NCBI GenBank assembly: GCA_024231955.1
Contig: JAAEPZ010000764.1
Coordinates: 248,001-312,000 of the forward strand
Origin: a bacterium
GTDB taxonomy: Bacteria; Krumholzibacteriota; Krumholzibacteriia; JACNKJ01
Reading direction: 5' to 3'
DNA: 64,000 nucleotides
The translations under genes and the position numbers were made by a program. Positions within the stretch are counted from its first letter, which is position 1. The number at the start of each line of letters is the position of its first letter. The notes under the pieces are model-generated. The model ran no database searches. It had not been told where the DNA came from and was given only the letters and a program-made list of their open reading frames with translations. This document shows, piece by piece, positions 1 through 8,981 of the stretch.

Positions 1-1
1 C

Positions 2-100
2 GGACAGAGCGCCTATGCCGATGTGGAGACCGCGAGTCTCGGCTCCCTGACCCACAGCGTGCGGGCCATGGATCTGGCGCTTGAAGTTGAGACCCGGTGA
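2..100 (+). CDS. nadC: Nicotinate-nucleotide pyrophosphorylase, C-terminal fragment
   Basis: Only the last 32 codons are inside the window; the frame is open from base 2 and ends with TGA at 98-100. The readable tail contains ASLGSLTHSVRAMDLALEVE, which matches the conserved end of quinolinate phosphoribosyltransferase, where a (V/L)GxLTHS segment is followed by a short ALD(I/L)SL strand. The enzyme makes nicotinate mononucleotide from quinolinate and PRPP in de novo NAD synthesis. The stop overlaps the GTG start of birA by GTGA, so the two genes are probably translationally coupled. The call rests on a short stretch and could be overturned by the upstream sequence. Confidence 0.72.
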   Translation, partial: GQSAYADVETASLGSLTHSVRAMDLALEVETR

Positions 101-906
101 AGGACGAGTCGCAGGCTGAGCCCGTGCGTCTGCGGGAGCGTGAGACGCTATGGGGCGGGCTCTTTCGGGGACGTCTGGGGCAACCGCTCAGAATCTATGA
201 CCATCTGCCCAGCAGCATGGATACGCTGACCTCCATGGCCGAGGAGGGTGCGCCCGAGGGGACTATGGTCGTCTCCGACTGGCAGCGAAAAGGGCGTGGC
301 CGCAAGGGGCGAGTCTGGTACAGCGCTCCCGGGTCCTCTCTGCTCTGTGCGCTCCTCCTCAGACCGGAATGGCATCCGCACCTGGCGGGTATCCTTTCGC
401 TGGGCGTCGGCCTGGCACTGGTGCGTGCGGGGCGAGTGTTCGGTTGCGAACTCGAGGTGAAGTGGCCCAATGATGTCCTCTGGCGAGGCCGCAAGCTGGC
501 GGGTGTTCTGATGGAAGCGCGTCTGACCGCATCCGGATATCGCCATCTCGTTCTCGGTGTAGGCATCAATGTGCATCAGGGGAGGGGCGATTTCCCCGGG
601 GAGATTCGGGATATCGCCACCTCGCTGGATCTGGCGACAGGCGGCAAGAGGGTCGCGCGCGGGGAGATCCTGGCCATCTGGCTTCTGGAGGTGGAGCGAA
701 TACTGAGCGCTCTGAACAGCGGTCGCGGCGGAGAGGTGATCGCATCCTGGCGTGAGGTTTGGCCCCATAGGGGACTGAGGGCCATCGCTGAAGACGGGCG
801 CACCCTGACTCTGCTCGACATCGGGGATCACGGCGAGATGCTGGTCGATGGTCCCGCCGGGTTGGAGAGCCTCCAGGCCGGGGATCTGAGCCTTGATCCT
901 CGATAA
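97..906 (+). CDS. birA: Biotin--[acetyl-CoA-carboxylase] ligase (catalytic-domain type)
   Basis: Class I biotin protein ligase, 269 aa. It activates biotin as biotinyl-AMP and transfers it to the carrier lysine of acetyl-CoA carboxylase. Visible motifs: GRGRKGR at about residues 66-72 (biotinyl-AMP loop), KWPNDV at 122-127 and KLAGVL at 133-138, in the order found in BirA. Only about 30 residues precede the catalytic domain, so the N-terminal winged-helix repressor domain of E. coli BirA is absent and the protein should not regulate transcription. The start is GTG at 97, overlapping the nadC stop. accA lies about 20 kb downstream in this window, so its ultimate pathway partner is present in the genome. 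Confidence 0.93.
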   Translation: MKDESQAEPVRLRERETLWGGLFRGRLGQPLRIYDHLPSSMDTLTSMAEEGAPEGTMVVSDWQRKGRGRKGRVWYSAPGSSLLCALLLRPEWHPHLAGILSLGVGLALVRAGRVFGCELEVKWPNDVLWRGRKLAGVLMEARLTASGYRHLVLGVGINVHQGRGDFPGEIRDIATSLDLATGGKRVARGEILAIWLLEVERILSALNSGRGGEVIASWREVWPHRGLRAIAEDGRTLTLLDIGDHGEMLVDGPAGLESLQAGDLSLDPR

Positions 907-947
907 CTGAATTTCGTACCCAAATTGCGGATATCTCGCCCCGGCAC

Positions 948-976
948 TGGATCTGGCCGGGCTGTACCGGTATAGT
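948..976 (+). promoter_or_regulatory. Possible sigma-70 promoter for coaX
   Basis: TGGATC at 948-953 and TATAGT at 971-976 are separated by 17 bp and lie about 58 bp before the coaX start in the 128-bp birA-coaX gap. The -10 box is good and the -35 box is weak, so this is a tentative call. Confidence 0.33.
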
Positions 977-1034
977 GGGAGACCGGCTGGAATCCGACAT
1001 GTCACGGCGGGCTGCTTGAGGAGGACCGACAGCG

Positions 1035-1790
1035 ATGTCCACGCAGATACTCTGTCTGGATCAGGGGAATACGCGCCTTAAAGGGGTGCTCTATGACGGG
1101 GGCGAGTCGGTTCGCGCCTTCCACGTCACCGACGATGAACCCGGGGCGTTGAACCGTGAACTGGCGGGACTTGATCCCAAGATGATCAGGGTGGCTCTGT
1201 GCTGCGTGACCCCATCGCGCGAGGTCCACATCAAAGGGGTGTTGCGGGAATTGGGACTCCCGGTCTGGCAGGTGCAATCCACCCACTCCGTCCCCTTTGC
1301 CGTGAAGGTTGAGCAGAGGGGGACGCTGGGTGCCGATCGTTTGTGCAATGTGGCCGCCGCCTGGCGGGAGCAGGTTATGCCGGCGATCATAATAGACGCG
1401 GGTACGGCCATGACTTTGGATATCGTGAACGCCGCGGGTGAATTCGAGGGGGGACTGATCTGTCCCGGTCGCGGGATATTGGCCAGGGCCCTGGCTCATG
1501 GAGGAGAGCGGTTGTTTGAGGTTGGGAGTCAATGGCCGCAAGAGATTGTCGGCGTCAATACCGCCGATGCCCTGGCGGCGGGTGTGAGCTGGGGGCTGCA
1601 ATCGGCGGCGGAGGGGCTTGTGACCCGGCTCAATGAGGAGCGGGGCGTGGAGCATGAGGTGATTTTGACCGGCGGTGATGCCCCTTCACTGGCGGAGAGA
1701 TGGCGGGGTGGAAAGCCACGCCTGGAGCCGGACTGGACGATGCGCGGCATTCTGACGCTGGCAACCGATATTGGCGAGTGGCGTCGGTAG
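1035..1790 (+). CDS. coaX: Type III pantothenate kinase
   Basis: ASKHA-fold kinase of 251 aa that phosphorylates pantothenate in the first step of coenzyme A synthesis from pantothenate. Motifs in order: DQGNTRLK at residues 9-16 (phosphate loop), GADRL at 99-103 with the catalytic aspartate, and DAGTAMT at 121-127. The length is normal for CoaX. The ATG at 1035 follows a GAGGAGG-type ribosome site near 1019-1025. Type III kinases are insensitive to CoA feedback and are typical of bacteria lacking the E. coli-type CoaA. panB and panC lie 5.4 kb downstream, so much of the pantothenate-to-CoA route is encoded here. Confidence 0.94.
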   Translation: MSTQILCLDQGNTRLKGVLYDGGESVRAFHVTDDEPGALNRELAGLDPKMIRVALCCVTPSREVHIKGVLRELGLPVWQVQSTHSVPFAVKVEQRGTLGADRLCNVAAAWREQVMPAIIIDAGTAMTLDIVNAAGEFEGGLICPGRGILARALAHGGERLFEVGSQWPQEIVGVNTADALAAGVSWGLQSAAEGLVTRLNEERGVEHEVILTGGDAPSLAERWRGGKPRLEPDWTMRGILTLATDIGEWRR

Positions 1791-1822
1791 AACCGCTTTT
1801 ATGGAAGGGTGAGAAACGAAAA

Positions 1823-1931
1823 GAATCTCGACTCATAGAGCCGAGATTCCGGGAGAAGCCTGTCCTGAAATAAATCGGGACAGATTTGGAGCAATGGCAG
1901 GCTTTCAGGGAGAAGCGTCATAAGCCTGCCA
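1823..1931. other. Intergenic segment with three successive inverted repeats
   Basis: The 220-bp gap between coaX and the next gene holds three separate stem-forming repeats. GAATCTCG (1823-1830) pairs with CGAGATTC (1842-1849). CTGTCC (1860-1865) pairs with GGACAG (1878-1883). TGGCAGGCTT (1895-1904) pairs with AAGCCTGCCA (1922-1931). All arms match perfectly. The last stem is followed only by a weak T-rich stretch. The set may be a terminator region for coaX or a structured leader for the following gene; nothing matches a riboswitch core that I know. Confidence 0.6.
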
Positions 1932-2010
1932 CTTTCTGTATCGGCATACACCATTGAAACTTGAGCAAAAAGCCAGGAATTCATGGAATGCCGGGCGCAA
2001 GGAGCTTCCG

Positions 2011-2517
2011 ATGTCTCTTGCTGGCCAGGAATCGCCTTTTCTCGGGTGGAAAGAGAAGGTCTCTTTTCCCGCCTGGGGGCTGACCTTGAATACCTTGATC
2101 GATCCCTCTGCTACCCTGTCCACCTTGATCGTTACCGGAGTGGAACCTCTGGGGAAAATCCGGGACTCGGACGGCCGTCGACGGCAGGTGCTCCGTCTCG
2201 CCGTGCCCATGGCTCATGGACGTGATCGCCTGAAGATCGTTTACGCATTTTACCATCGACGAACCCGTTTGGCCGAGCAGGCGGAGCGTTGCTATGTGAT
2301 TCAGGCTCCGATGAAGCTCGGGGAGTGGGAGTGGGAGGGGGAGCTGGCGCTGCTGCCGGGCAGCCGTCCACGATACTTCCTGCATTTGGGCCGCTCCTGC
2401 CTGGCCGGGCGGTTCATGCTCGATCCGGCGGAAGCCTACCTGCACAAACCGGTTCGGCGGGAGTTCAGACCGTCAGTCAATCTACCTCTGCCGGAATCCG
2501 GCGATCTGTTTAGATAA
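2011..2517 (+). CDS. RimK-associated 'ATP-dependent zinc protease' family protein, degenerate active site
   Basis: A 168-aa protein resembling the retropepsin-like family annotated as ATP-dependent zinc protease (Pfam Zn_protease, PF05618; RimB-like). It shares the opening LGWKEKVSFP (family: xGxREWVxLP), the segment RCYVIQAPMKLG (family: RYVIxTPVxLG) and the C-terminal LGRSCLAGRFMLDPAEAYL (family: LGRxAMxGRFLVDPxxSYL). The catalytic DTGA motif of the family reads DPSA here (residues 31-34): the aspartate remains but the threonine and glycine are replaced, so protease activity is doubtful. The start at 2011 is chosen for AAGGAG at 1999-2004; a longer frame from 1954 has no ribosome site. No rimK ligase is adjacent. 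Confidence 0.68.
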   Translation: MSLAGQESPFLGWKEKVSFPAWGLTLNTLIDPSATLSTLIVTGVEPLGKIRDSDGRRRQVLRLAVPMAHGRDRLKIVYAFYHRRTRLAEQAERCYVIQAPMKLGEWEWEGELALLPGSRPRYFLHLGRSCLAGRFMLDPAEAYLHKPVRREFRPSVNLPLPESGDLFR

Positions 2518-2529
2518 CCTTACGAAAGC

Positions 2530-2571
2530 GCGTCGATTTCGTCGTGTATGACGAATCGACGCATTTGTTTT
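2530..2571 (+). terminator. Rho-independent terminator after the protease-like gene
   Basis: The arms 2530-2543 and 2550-2562 pair over 13 bp with one bulged T (GCGTCGAT..CGTC against GACGAATCGACGC), with a six-base loop. The sequence ATTTGTTTT follows. It lies 12 bp after the stop codon and isolates groESL from upstream transcription. Confidence 0.75.
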
Positions 2572-2612
2572 CCCACTTGTACGGTCATTGGAATAAAGCT
2601 GATAACAAGGAC

Positions 2613-2641
2613 TTGCATTGTCCCTGACCCTTGGCTATATT
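2613..2641 (+). promoter_or_regulatory. Sigma-70 type promoter of groESL
   Basis: TTGCAT (2613-2618), a 17-bp spacer and TATATT (2636-2641). The predicted start of transcription near 2648 puts the CIRCE operator at the very beginning of the transcript, the usual arrangement for HrcA-controlled chaperone operons. Confidence 0.75.
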
Positions 2642-2654
2642 CGGCCCTTAAGAT

Positions 2655-2681
2655 TTAGCAGTCGCAGGTTGTGATTGCTAA
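2655..2681 (+). promoter_or_regulatory. CIRCE operator (HrcA binding site)
   Basis: TTAGCAGTC, nine bases, then GATTGCTAA. The consensus is TTAGCACTC-N9-GAGTGCTAA, so 16 of 18 conserved positions match and the spacer length is exact. The site lies just downstream of the predicted promoter and 83 bp before the groES start. It implies that the organism encodes the HrcA repressor, although hrcA is not in this window. Confidence 0.92.
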
Positions 2682-2763
2682 TGCTGTTGAAAACAATAGG
2701 CTTACATGCTATTCCGGGGCGGCGATTGCAGCTTCTCCCGGAGTTGATATCAGGAGGAGTGGA

Positions 2764-3048
2764 ATGTCCATCAAGCCTTTGGCCGATCGGGTTCTGATCA
2801 AGGCCACCGACGAGGAAGAGGTCATCAAGGGCGGAATCATCATTCCGGATACTGCCAAGGAAAAACCCCAAGAGGGTGAGATCGTTGCAGTCGGCCCGGG
2901 CCGTTTGAGCGAAACCGGCGATCGGATCGCGCTTGAAGTCAGCGCAGGCGACAAAGTCCTGTACGGCAAGTACTCCGGCACGGAAGTCACTGTCGGCAAC
3001 GAAAAATACATGATCCTCCGTGAGAGCGATATTCTCGCGATTATCTAA
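2764..3048 (+). CDS. groES: Co-chaperonin GroES
   Basis: A 94-aa 10-kDa chaperonin that caps GroEL and closes the folding chamber. It opens with [11 protein letters not shown] and contains the family segment [24 protein letters not shown] (written here only as its well-known mobile-loop region at about residues 22-45), ending with a [13 protein letters not shown] strand. The start at 2764 follows AGGAGG at 2752-2757. A longer frame from 2671 would translate the CIRCE operator and is rejected. It forms an operon with groEL 45 bp downstream under the CIRCE-regulated promoter. Confidence 0.97.
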   Translation: MSIKPLADRVLIKATDEEEVIKGGIIIPDTAKEKPQEGEIVAVGPGRLSETGDRIALEVSAGDKVLYGKYSGTEVTVGNEKYMILRESDILAII

Positions 3049-3081
3049 ATCGGAAACCTGTCGACAAGCGGCAGAGCATAG

Positions 3082-4740
<1,659 letters not shown>

Positions 4741-4772
4741 CCGACGATCTTTGACCGATGGTCATTGTCTCA

Positions 4773-4806
4773 GGGGATCCGGCTCGCCGGGTCCCCTTTT
4801 TATTTT
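4773..4806 (+). terminator. Terminator of groESL
   Basis: GGGGATCCGG pairs with CCGGGTCCCC across the loop CTCG (4773-4796), with one mismatch, followed by TTTTTATTTT. This is a classic intrinsic terminator 32 bp after the groEL stop. Confidence 0.88.
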
Positions 4807-4838
4807 GATCGGACTCGGCACGCAGATGCCCTGTCGGC

Positions 4839-4867
4839 TTGACAGTCCGCCGCATGCTACCTAGTCT
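4839..4867 (+). promoter_or_regulatory. Sigma-70 type promoter of the fol-pan gene cluster
   Basis: A perfect TTGACA (4839-4844), a 17-bp spacer and TAGTCT (4862-4867), directly after the groEL terminator and about 80 bp before folB. It probably drives the tightly packed run from folB to tatA. Confidence 0.62.
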
Positions 4868-4948
4868 CTCCAAGAGCGATACGGTCAGGTGAGAGCGTCT
4901 GCGGCTCACGGTCCAATCATGTCAACTGCGGCAATCGGAAGTGGAAGT

Positions 4949-5314
4949 ATGGATCACATCAGGTTCAAGGATATCATCATCTACGGCTATTTCGGAGCTT
5001 CGGAAACGGAGCGCCAGATGGGGCAGCGCCTGCTGCTCGATCTCGATCTGCGCCTTGATCTCTCGCAAGTCGCCGCCAGCGACAACCTCGAAGATACGGT
5101 GAGCTATGTGTCCGTGTACGAGCTCGTCCAGCAGATCGCCGGCGAAACCAGTTGCCGGATGCTGGAGTACCTGGCGGGCAGGATCAGCGCCGGTCTGTTT
5201 GGGGAGTTTGCCATGATCGAGGGGGTTACGGTCTCGCTTCACAAGATGAATCTCCCCTTTCCCAACAACTGCCGTGAAATCGAGGTGGTGGTGTCCAGCG
5301 AGCGGGAGCGATGA
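4949..5314 (+). CDS. folB: Dihydroneopterin aldolase
   Basis: A 121-aa FolB family protein. It converts 7,8-dihydroneopterin to 6-hydroxymethyl-dihydropterin and glycolaldehyde in folate synthesis. It begins MDHIRFKDIIIYGYFGA, and the tail carries the substrate-site stretch VSLHKMNLPFPNN, matching the family's V.V.K...P....  pattern. The start at 4949 gives the standard family length; a longer frame from 4889 adds 20 residues with no homology. Its stop overlaps the folK start by ATGA, and the product is the FolK substrate. Confidence 0.93.
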   Translation: MDHIRFKDIIIYGYFGASETERQMGQRLLLDLDLRLDLSQVAASDNLEDTVSYVSVYELVQQIAGETSCRMLEYLAGRISAGLFGEFAMIEGVTVSLHKMNLPFPNNCREIEVVVSSERER

Positions 5315-5832
5315 GCTTGCGCGCGGCGCTCTCCCTGGGCAGCAACCTTGGTCAGAGGCGCGCCAGTCTGGCGGCGGCTCTGCGCTGTTTGGCTGCGGGG
5401 GGGCTGGACAATCTGCAGGTGAGCTCCCTGTGGGAGAGCGCTCCGGTGGAGGTCGCCGGGGAGCAGCCGGCCTACCTGAATTGTTGCGCCACGGGAGACA
5501 TTGATTGCGATCCTGAGCAGTTACTGGCATTCTGTCAGCGGCTGGAGACGGAGGCGGGTCGACCCGCCGCGACCCATCGCGCCCCTCGGGTGCTGGATAT
5601 CGACCTGCTGTTCTGTGGAGATGAGTTGCGGAGCACGGAGCGCTTGACGCTTCCGCATCCGGGGCTGGCGAGACGTCGTTTCGTACTGGCGCCGCTGGCT
5701 GAACTGGAGCCGGACTGGCGCCACCCCCACGAGGACGCAACGGTTCTGGAGTTGCTGGCCCGGCTGGGTCCGAAACAGGTTGTCAAAAGACGGGAGACGG
5801 TCACGGAATGGTGGCGTTTTGAACAACAATAG
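5311..5832 (+). CDS. folK: 2-amino-4-hydroxy-6-hydroxymethyldihydropteridine pyrophosphokinase
   Basis: A 173-aa HPPK that pyrophosphorylates the FolB product with ATP. The N-terminus SLGSNLGQR is the standard FolK opening. The signature APRVLDIDLLFCGDE carries the two magnesium-binding aspartates, followed by LTLPHPGLARRRFVLAPLAEL, the conserved substrate loop and C-terminal block. The ATG overlaps the folB stop. The 3' end overlaps the following kinase gene, so three consecutive genes are translationally linked. Confidence 0.95.
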   Translation: MSLRAALSLGSNLGQRRASLAAALRCLAAGGLDNLQVSSLWESAPVEVAGEQPAYLNCCATGDIDCDPEQLLAFCQRLETEAGRPAATHRAPRVLDIDLLFCGDELRSTERLTLPHPGLARRRFVLAPLAELEPDWRHPHEDATVLELLARLGPKQVVKRRETVTEWWRFEQQ

Positions 5833-6472
5833 AGGCAGACTCGATTATATCGTGGTTGAGGGTGTCATCGGCGTGGGCAAGACGAGTCTTTGCCGTCTTC
5901 TCTCCGAAAGGATGGAATCACGCCTTAATCTCGAGGAGGTCGAGGCGAACCCCTTCCTCGCCGACTTCTACAATGATCCCATCCGGCATGCCTTCCAGGC
6001 TCAGATCTTCTTCCTGCTGTCCCGATTTCGTCAGCAGCAGGAGCTTTTTCAGGGGGAGCTCTTCAGCAACAGGATCGTGAGCGACTACCACTTCGCCAAG
6101 GACAGGATCTTCGCCAACATCACGCTCAGTGATGACGAATTGATCCTGTACAACCATGTGGCGGATGCCCTGGCGCCCAGGGTGCCCAAGCCGGATCTGG
6201 TAATCTACCTGCAGGCTTCGCTCGAAACTCTCCTGGACAGGATATCGCGGCGCGCCCGTCCGATGGAGAAGGATATCGAGTCGAGTTATCTGGAGGGGTT
6301 GACCGAGGCCTATACGCACTACTTTTTCCACTACAAGGATTCGCCGCTCCTTGTTGTCAACACTGACAACATGGACTTCGTATCCCGTCCAGAGCACCTG
6401 GACGATCTGACGCGACGCATTCTGGCGCCGTTCGAGGGCACGCTTTATTATGTGCCCAACTGGGAGAGTTGA
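5819..6472 (+). CDS. Deoxynucleoside kinase family protein
   Basis: P-loop kinase of the deoxyadenosine/deoxyguanosine kinase family (about 217 aa). It would salvage deoxynucleosides by 5'-phosphorylation. Motifs are the P-loop EGVIGVGKTS near the N-terminus, the DRY-like region VSDYHFAKDRIFA, and an arginine-rich lid with RISRRARPMEKD. The start is uncertain: TTG at 5819 gives a sensible N-terminus just before the P-loop, while TTG at 5780 would add 13 residues; both overlap folK. The folK-dNK-panB-panC order recurs in other bacteria, so clustering supports the call. The base specificity cannot be read from the sequence. Confidence 0.88.
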   Translation: MNNNRGRLDYIVVEGVIGVGKTSLCRLLSERMESRLNLEEVEANPFLADFYNDPIRHAFQAQIFFLLSRFRQQQELFQGELFSNRIVSDYHFAKDRIFANITLSDDELILYNHVADALAPRVPKPDLVIYLQASLETLLDRISRRARPMEKDIESSYLEGLTEAYTHYFFHYKDSPLLVVNTDNMDFVSRPEHLDDLTRRILAPFEGTLYYVPNWES

Positions 6473-6473
6473 T

Positions 6474-7322
6474 ATGGCAATCAGGAAAGTGACGAATCTC
6501 AAGTTGCGTGAGATGAAGGCCGGGGGGCGGAAGATCGCCGCATTGACCGCCTACGACTATCCGACCGCGCGGATACTGGACGGCGCGGGGCTGGATATCA
6601 TCCTGATCGGTGACAGCGCGGCCAACGTCGTGTTCGGTTACGATTCCACCCTGCCGGTGGACATGCCCGAAATGTTGATGCTCAGCGCGGCCGTGGCGCG
6701 AGGCGTGAAGCGGGCCATGGTCGTTGCCGACATGCCCTTCATGAGCTACCAGATCAGCGCGGAGCGGGCGCTGGAGAACGCCGGGCGCTTCATCAAGGAG
6801 GCGCGTGTGGACGCCGTCAAGTTGGAGGGGGGCGAACGGAGCCTGGAGACCATCAGGAAGATTACCGACGCCGGTATCCCCGTGATGGGTCATCTGGGCC
6901 TCACACCCCAAAGTTACCTCCAGTTCGGCGGCTACAGAATTCAGGGACGTTTGGAGGAGTCGGCTCGCCGTCTGCTCGAAGATGCGCGGGGACTCGAGAG
7001 GGCTGGGGCGTTCGCCATGGTTCTGGAGGGGATTCCCTGGAAGCTGGCGGGTGAGATCAGTAGAGCGATAGAGATCCCGACGATCGGTATCGGAGCCGGC
7101 GAGGAGTGTGACGGGCAGATCCTGGTCCTCCACGATATGATCGGTCTTGGCGATGGCGATTTCAAGTTCGTCAAACGCTATGCCGATGTTGAGGAGACGT
7201 TGCTCTCTGCCGCCGGCAGCTACTGTTCGGATGTCCGCTCAGGTGCCTTCCCGTCAGAGGAGCACCGTTTTGAAGCCGAAGTCAAAAAGCCGAGCGAGGA
7301 TAAGGGAGTTCCGAAAGCGTGA
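6474..7322 (+). CDS. panB: 3-methyl-2-oxobutanoate hydroxymethyltransferase
   Basis: A 282-aa ketopantoate hydroxymethyltransferase, a TIM-barrel enzyme that uses methylene-tetrahydrofolate to make ketopantoate. Recognisable are KIAALTAYDYPTARILD, the metal-site stretch IGDSAANVVFGYDSTLPV, VKLEGG, and the block PVMGHLGLTPQS. The start at 6474 follows GGGAGAG; the frame extends to 6450 but lacks a ribosome site there. The gene uses a folate cofactor and sits directly behind folate genes. Its stop overlaps the panC start. Confidence 0.96.
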   Translation: MAIRKVTNLKLREMKAGGRKIAALTAYDYPTARILDGAGLDIILIGDSAANVVFGYDSTLPVDMPEMLMLSAAVARGVKRAMVVADMPFMSYQISAERALENAGRFIKEARVDAVKLEGGERSLETIRKITDAGIPVMGHLGLTPQSYLQFGGYRIQGRLEESARRLLEDARGLERAGAFAMVLEGIPWKLAGEISRAIEIPTIGIGAGEECDGQILVLHDMIGLGDGDFKFVKRYADVEETLLSAAGSYCSDVRSGAFPSEEHRFEAEVKKPSEDKGVPKA

Positions 7323-8209
7323 ACACTCCGCTGCTGATCAATAACACAGGGAAGATGCAGGCCTGGAGCGAATCGGCGCGGTCGCGTGGGCTGCGGCTGG
7401 GCATTGTCCCGACCATGGGCAAACTTCACGAGGGACATCTCTCCCTGGTGCGGGTGGCGGCCTCGTCCTGCGACCGTGTGCTGGTGTCGATTTTCGTCAA
7501 CCCGACCCAGTTCGGTCCCGGTGAGGATTACGAGAAGTATCCCCGTTGTCTGGAGGCCGACTTGAATGCCCTGGCCGGCGAGGGGGTCTCCGTCTGCTTC
7601 GCCCCGTCCGTTGCGGAGATGTATCCCCACGGGCAGGCTGACAATCTGACTGTGGAATGGGGCAAAAAGGCCCTCTGTGGAGCGGGCAGGCCGGGCCATT
7701 TCGATGGTGTCACCTCCGTGGTGTCCCGCCTGTACAACGCCATGCAGCCCCATGTGGCTGTTTACGGTCAGAAGGATGCGCAGCAGGCGCTGATCATCAG
7801 GCGGATGACCGAGAGCATGCTGTTTCCCGTGAAGACGGTGCTGGGTGCGATTGTCAGGGAGAGAGACGGATTGGCCATGAGCAGCCGTAATATCTACCTG
7901 GACCCCGCGGAGCGGGAGAGGGCCCTCACCCTGTCCCGGGCTTTGACGCGGGTCGGGGAGAGTCTGAGGGCGGGAGAGAGGGATCCCGGTCGACTTCAGT
8001 CCATCGGCAACGGCGCGCTGAGCGGAATCGATGGTGTCGAGCCCGAATATTTCGTCGTGGTTGATCCCGCCACGCTGGCTCCGCATGAGAACAAGGTCGA
8101 TGGGTTGCTGCTGATCGCCTGCGCTGCGAAGTTGGGCAAAACCCGTCTGATCGATAACCACGTCTATAGAATCCAAGGAGATGATGTTCGTGAAAGCATG
8201 CTTTTTTAA
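7319..8209 (+). CDS. panC: Pantothenate synthetase
   Basis: A 296-aa pantoate--beta-alanine ligase of the nucleotidyltransferase superfamily. The ATP-binding motif MGKLHEGHLSLV (standard MGALHEGHLSLV) is near residue 32, followed by SIFVNPTQFGPGEDYEKYPR, GAGRPGHFDGVTSVVSRL with the active-site histidine, YGQKDAQQ, and RERDGLAMSSRN. GTG at 7319 overlaps the panB stop, with AAGGGAG upstream. PanB and PanC product flow leads to CoaX, encoded 6 kb upstream. Confidence 0.96.
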   Translation: MNTPLLINNTGKMQAWSESARSRGLRLGIVPTMGKLHEGHLSLVRVAASSCDRVLVSIFVNPTQFGPGEDYEKYPRCLEADLNALAGEGVSVCFAPSVAEMYPHGQADNLTVEWGKKALCGAGRPGHFDGVTSVVSRLYNAMQPHVAVYGQKDAQQALIIRRMTESMLFPVKTVLGAIVRERDGLAMSSRNIYLDPAERERALTLSRALTRVGESLRAGERDPGRLQSIGNGALSGIDGVEPEYFVVVDPATLAPHENKVDGLLLIACAAKLGKTRLIDNHVYRIQGDDVRESMLF

Positions 8210-8981
8210 CCCCGCCGATGATGGTGGCGCGGGCGACGCGAACTGCGCCGCCCTGATACTGGCCGCCGGCAAGGGCACCCGCATGAAGAGCGACCTGCCC
8301 AAGGTGTTGCACGAACTCTGCGGCAGAACCCTGGTCATGCGCGTCGTGGAGGCTTCGCGGGCTGCAGGTCTGGGTCCCATGATCCTGGTCCTGGGGCACA
8401 GGGCCGAGTTGGTGCGTGAGCGATTGAGCGGCGAGGGGGACGATCTCCGCTTCGCGTTGCAGGAGCCCCAGAACGGCACCGGTCATGCCGTGCAGATGGC
8501 CCGTCCCCAGTTGGAGGATCTGACGGGTGATATTCTCGTTCTGGCAGGAGACGTACCCCTGATCCGGGCGGAGACCCTGGCGGATCTGCTCGCTCTGCAT
8601 CGCGAAAAGGGAGCGGCGGCGACTGTCCTCACCGCCGAACTGACCGATCCCACCGGCTATGGACGCATGATACGCGACACCGAGGGCAATGTGGCGGCGA
8701 TCCGTGAGCACCGCGATGCGAGTGCCGAGGAGAAGCTGATCCGCGAAATCAACTCGGGCATTTACTGTTTCCGTCTGCCAGAGTTGCTTGAGGCGCTGGC
8801 CGAGTTGCGGCCCGACAATGATCAGGGGGAACTCTATCTCACCGACACCCTCGCCATTCTCCGGGGCAAGGGGGAGGTCATCGCCGCATATCTGTGCGAC
8901 GACGAAGTGGAGATTGCGGGGATCAATGACACCGAGCAGCTGGCGGCCATGGAGGTCGCGCTTCTTGAGAGGGAAGAGTGA
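8190..8981 (+). CDS. GlmU-like N-acetylglucosamine-1-phosphate uridylyltransferase, pyrophosphorylase domain only
   Basis: A nucleotidyltransferase of about 263 aa equivalent to the N-terminal half of GlmU, which makes UDP-GlcNAc from UTP and GlcNAc-1-phosphate for peptidoglycan and LPS. The signature LILAAGKGTRMKSDLPKVLH is followed by EPQNGTGHAV, the VLAGDVPLI metal site, TGYGRMIR, and EINSGIYCF. It stops where the hinge leading to the left-handed beta-helix would begin, so the acetyltransferase half is absent. AAGGAG ends at 8180, so GTG at 8190 has the best spacing; ATGs at 8181 and 8184 are possible. A separate glucosamine-1-phosphate acetyltransferase would be needed elsewhere. Confidence 0.87.
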   Translation: MKACFFNPADDGGAGDANCAALILAAGKGTRMKSDLPKVLHELCGRTLVMRVVEASRAAGLGPMILVLGHRAELVRERLSGEGDDLRFALQEPQNGTGHAVQMARPQLEDLTGDILVLAGDVPLIRAETLADLLALHREKGAAATVLTAELTDPTGYGRMIRDTEGNVAAIREHRDASAEEKLIREINSGIYCFRLPELLEALAELRPDNDQGELYLTDTLAILRGKGEVIAAYLCDDEVEIAGINDTEQLAAMEVALLEREE

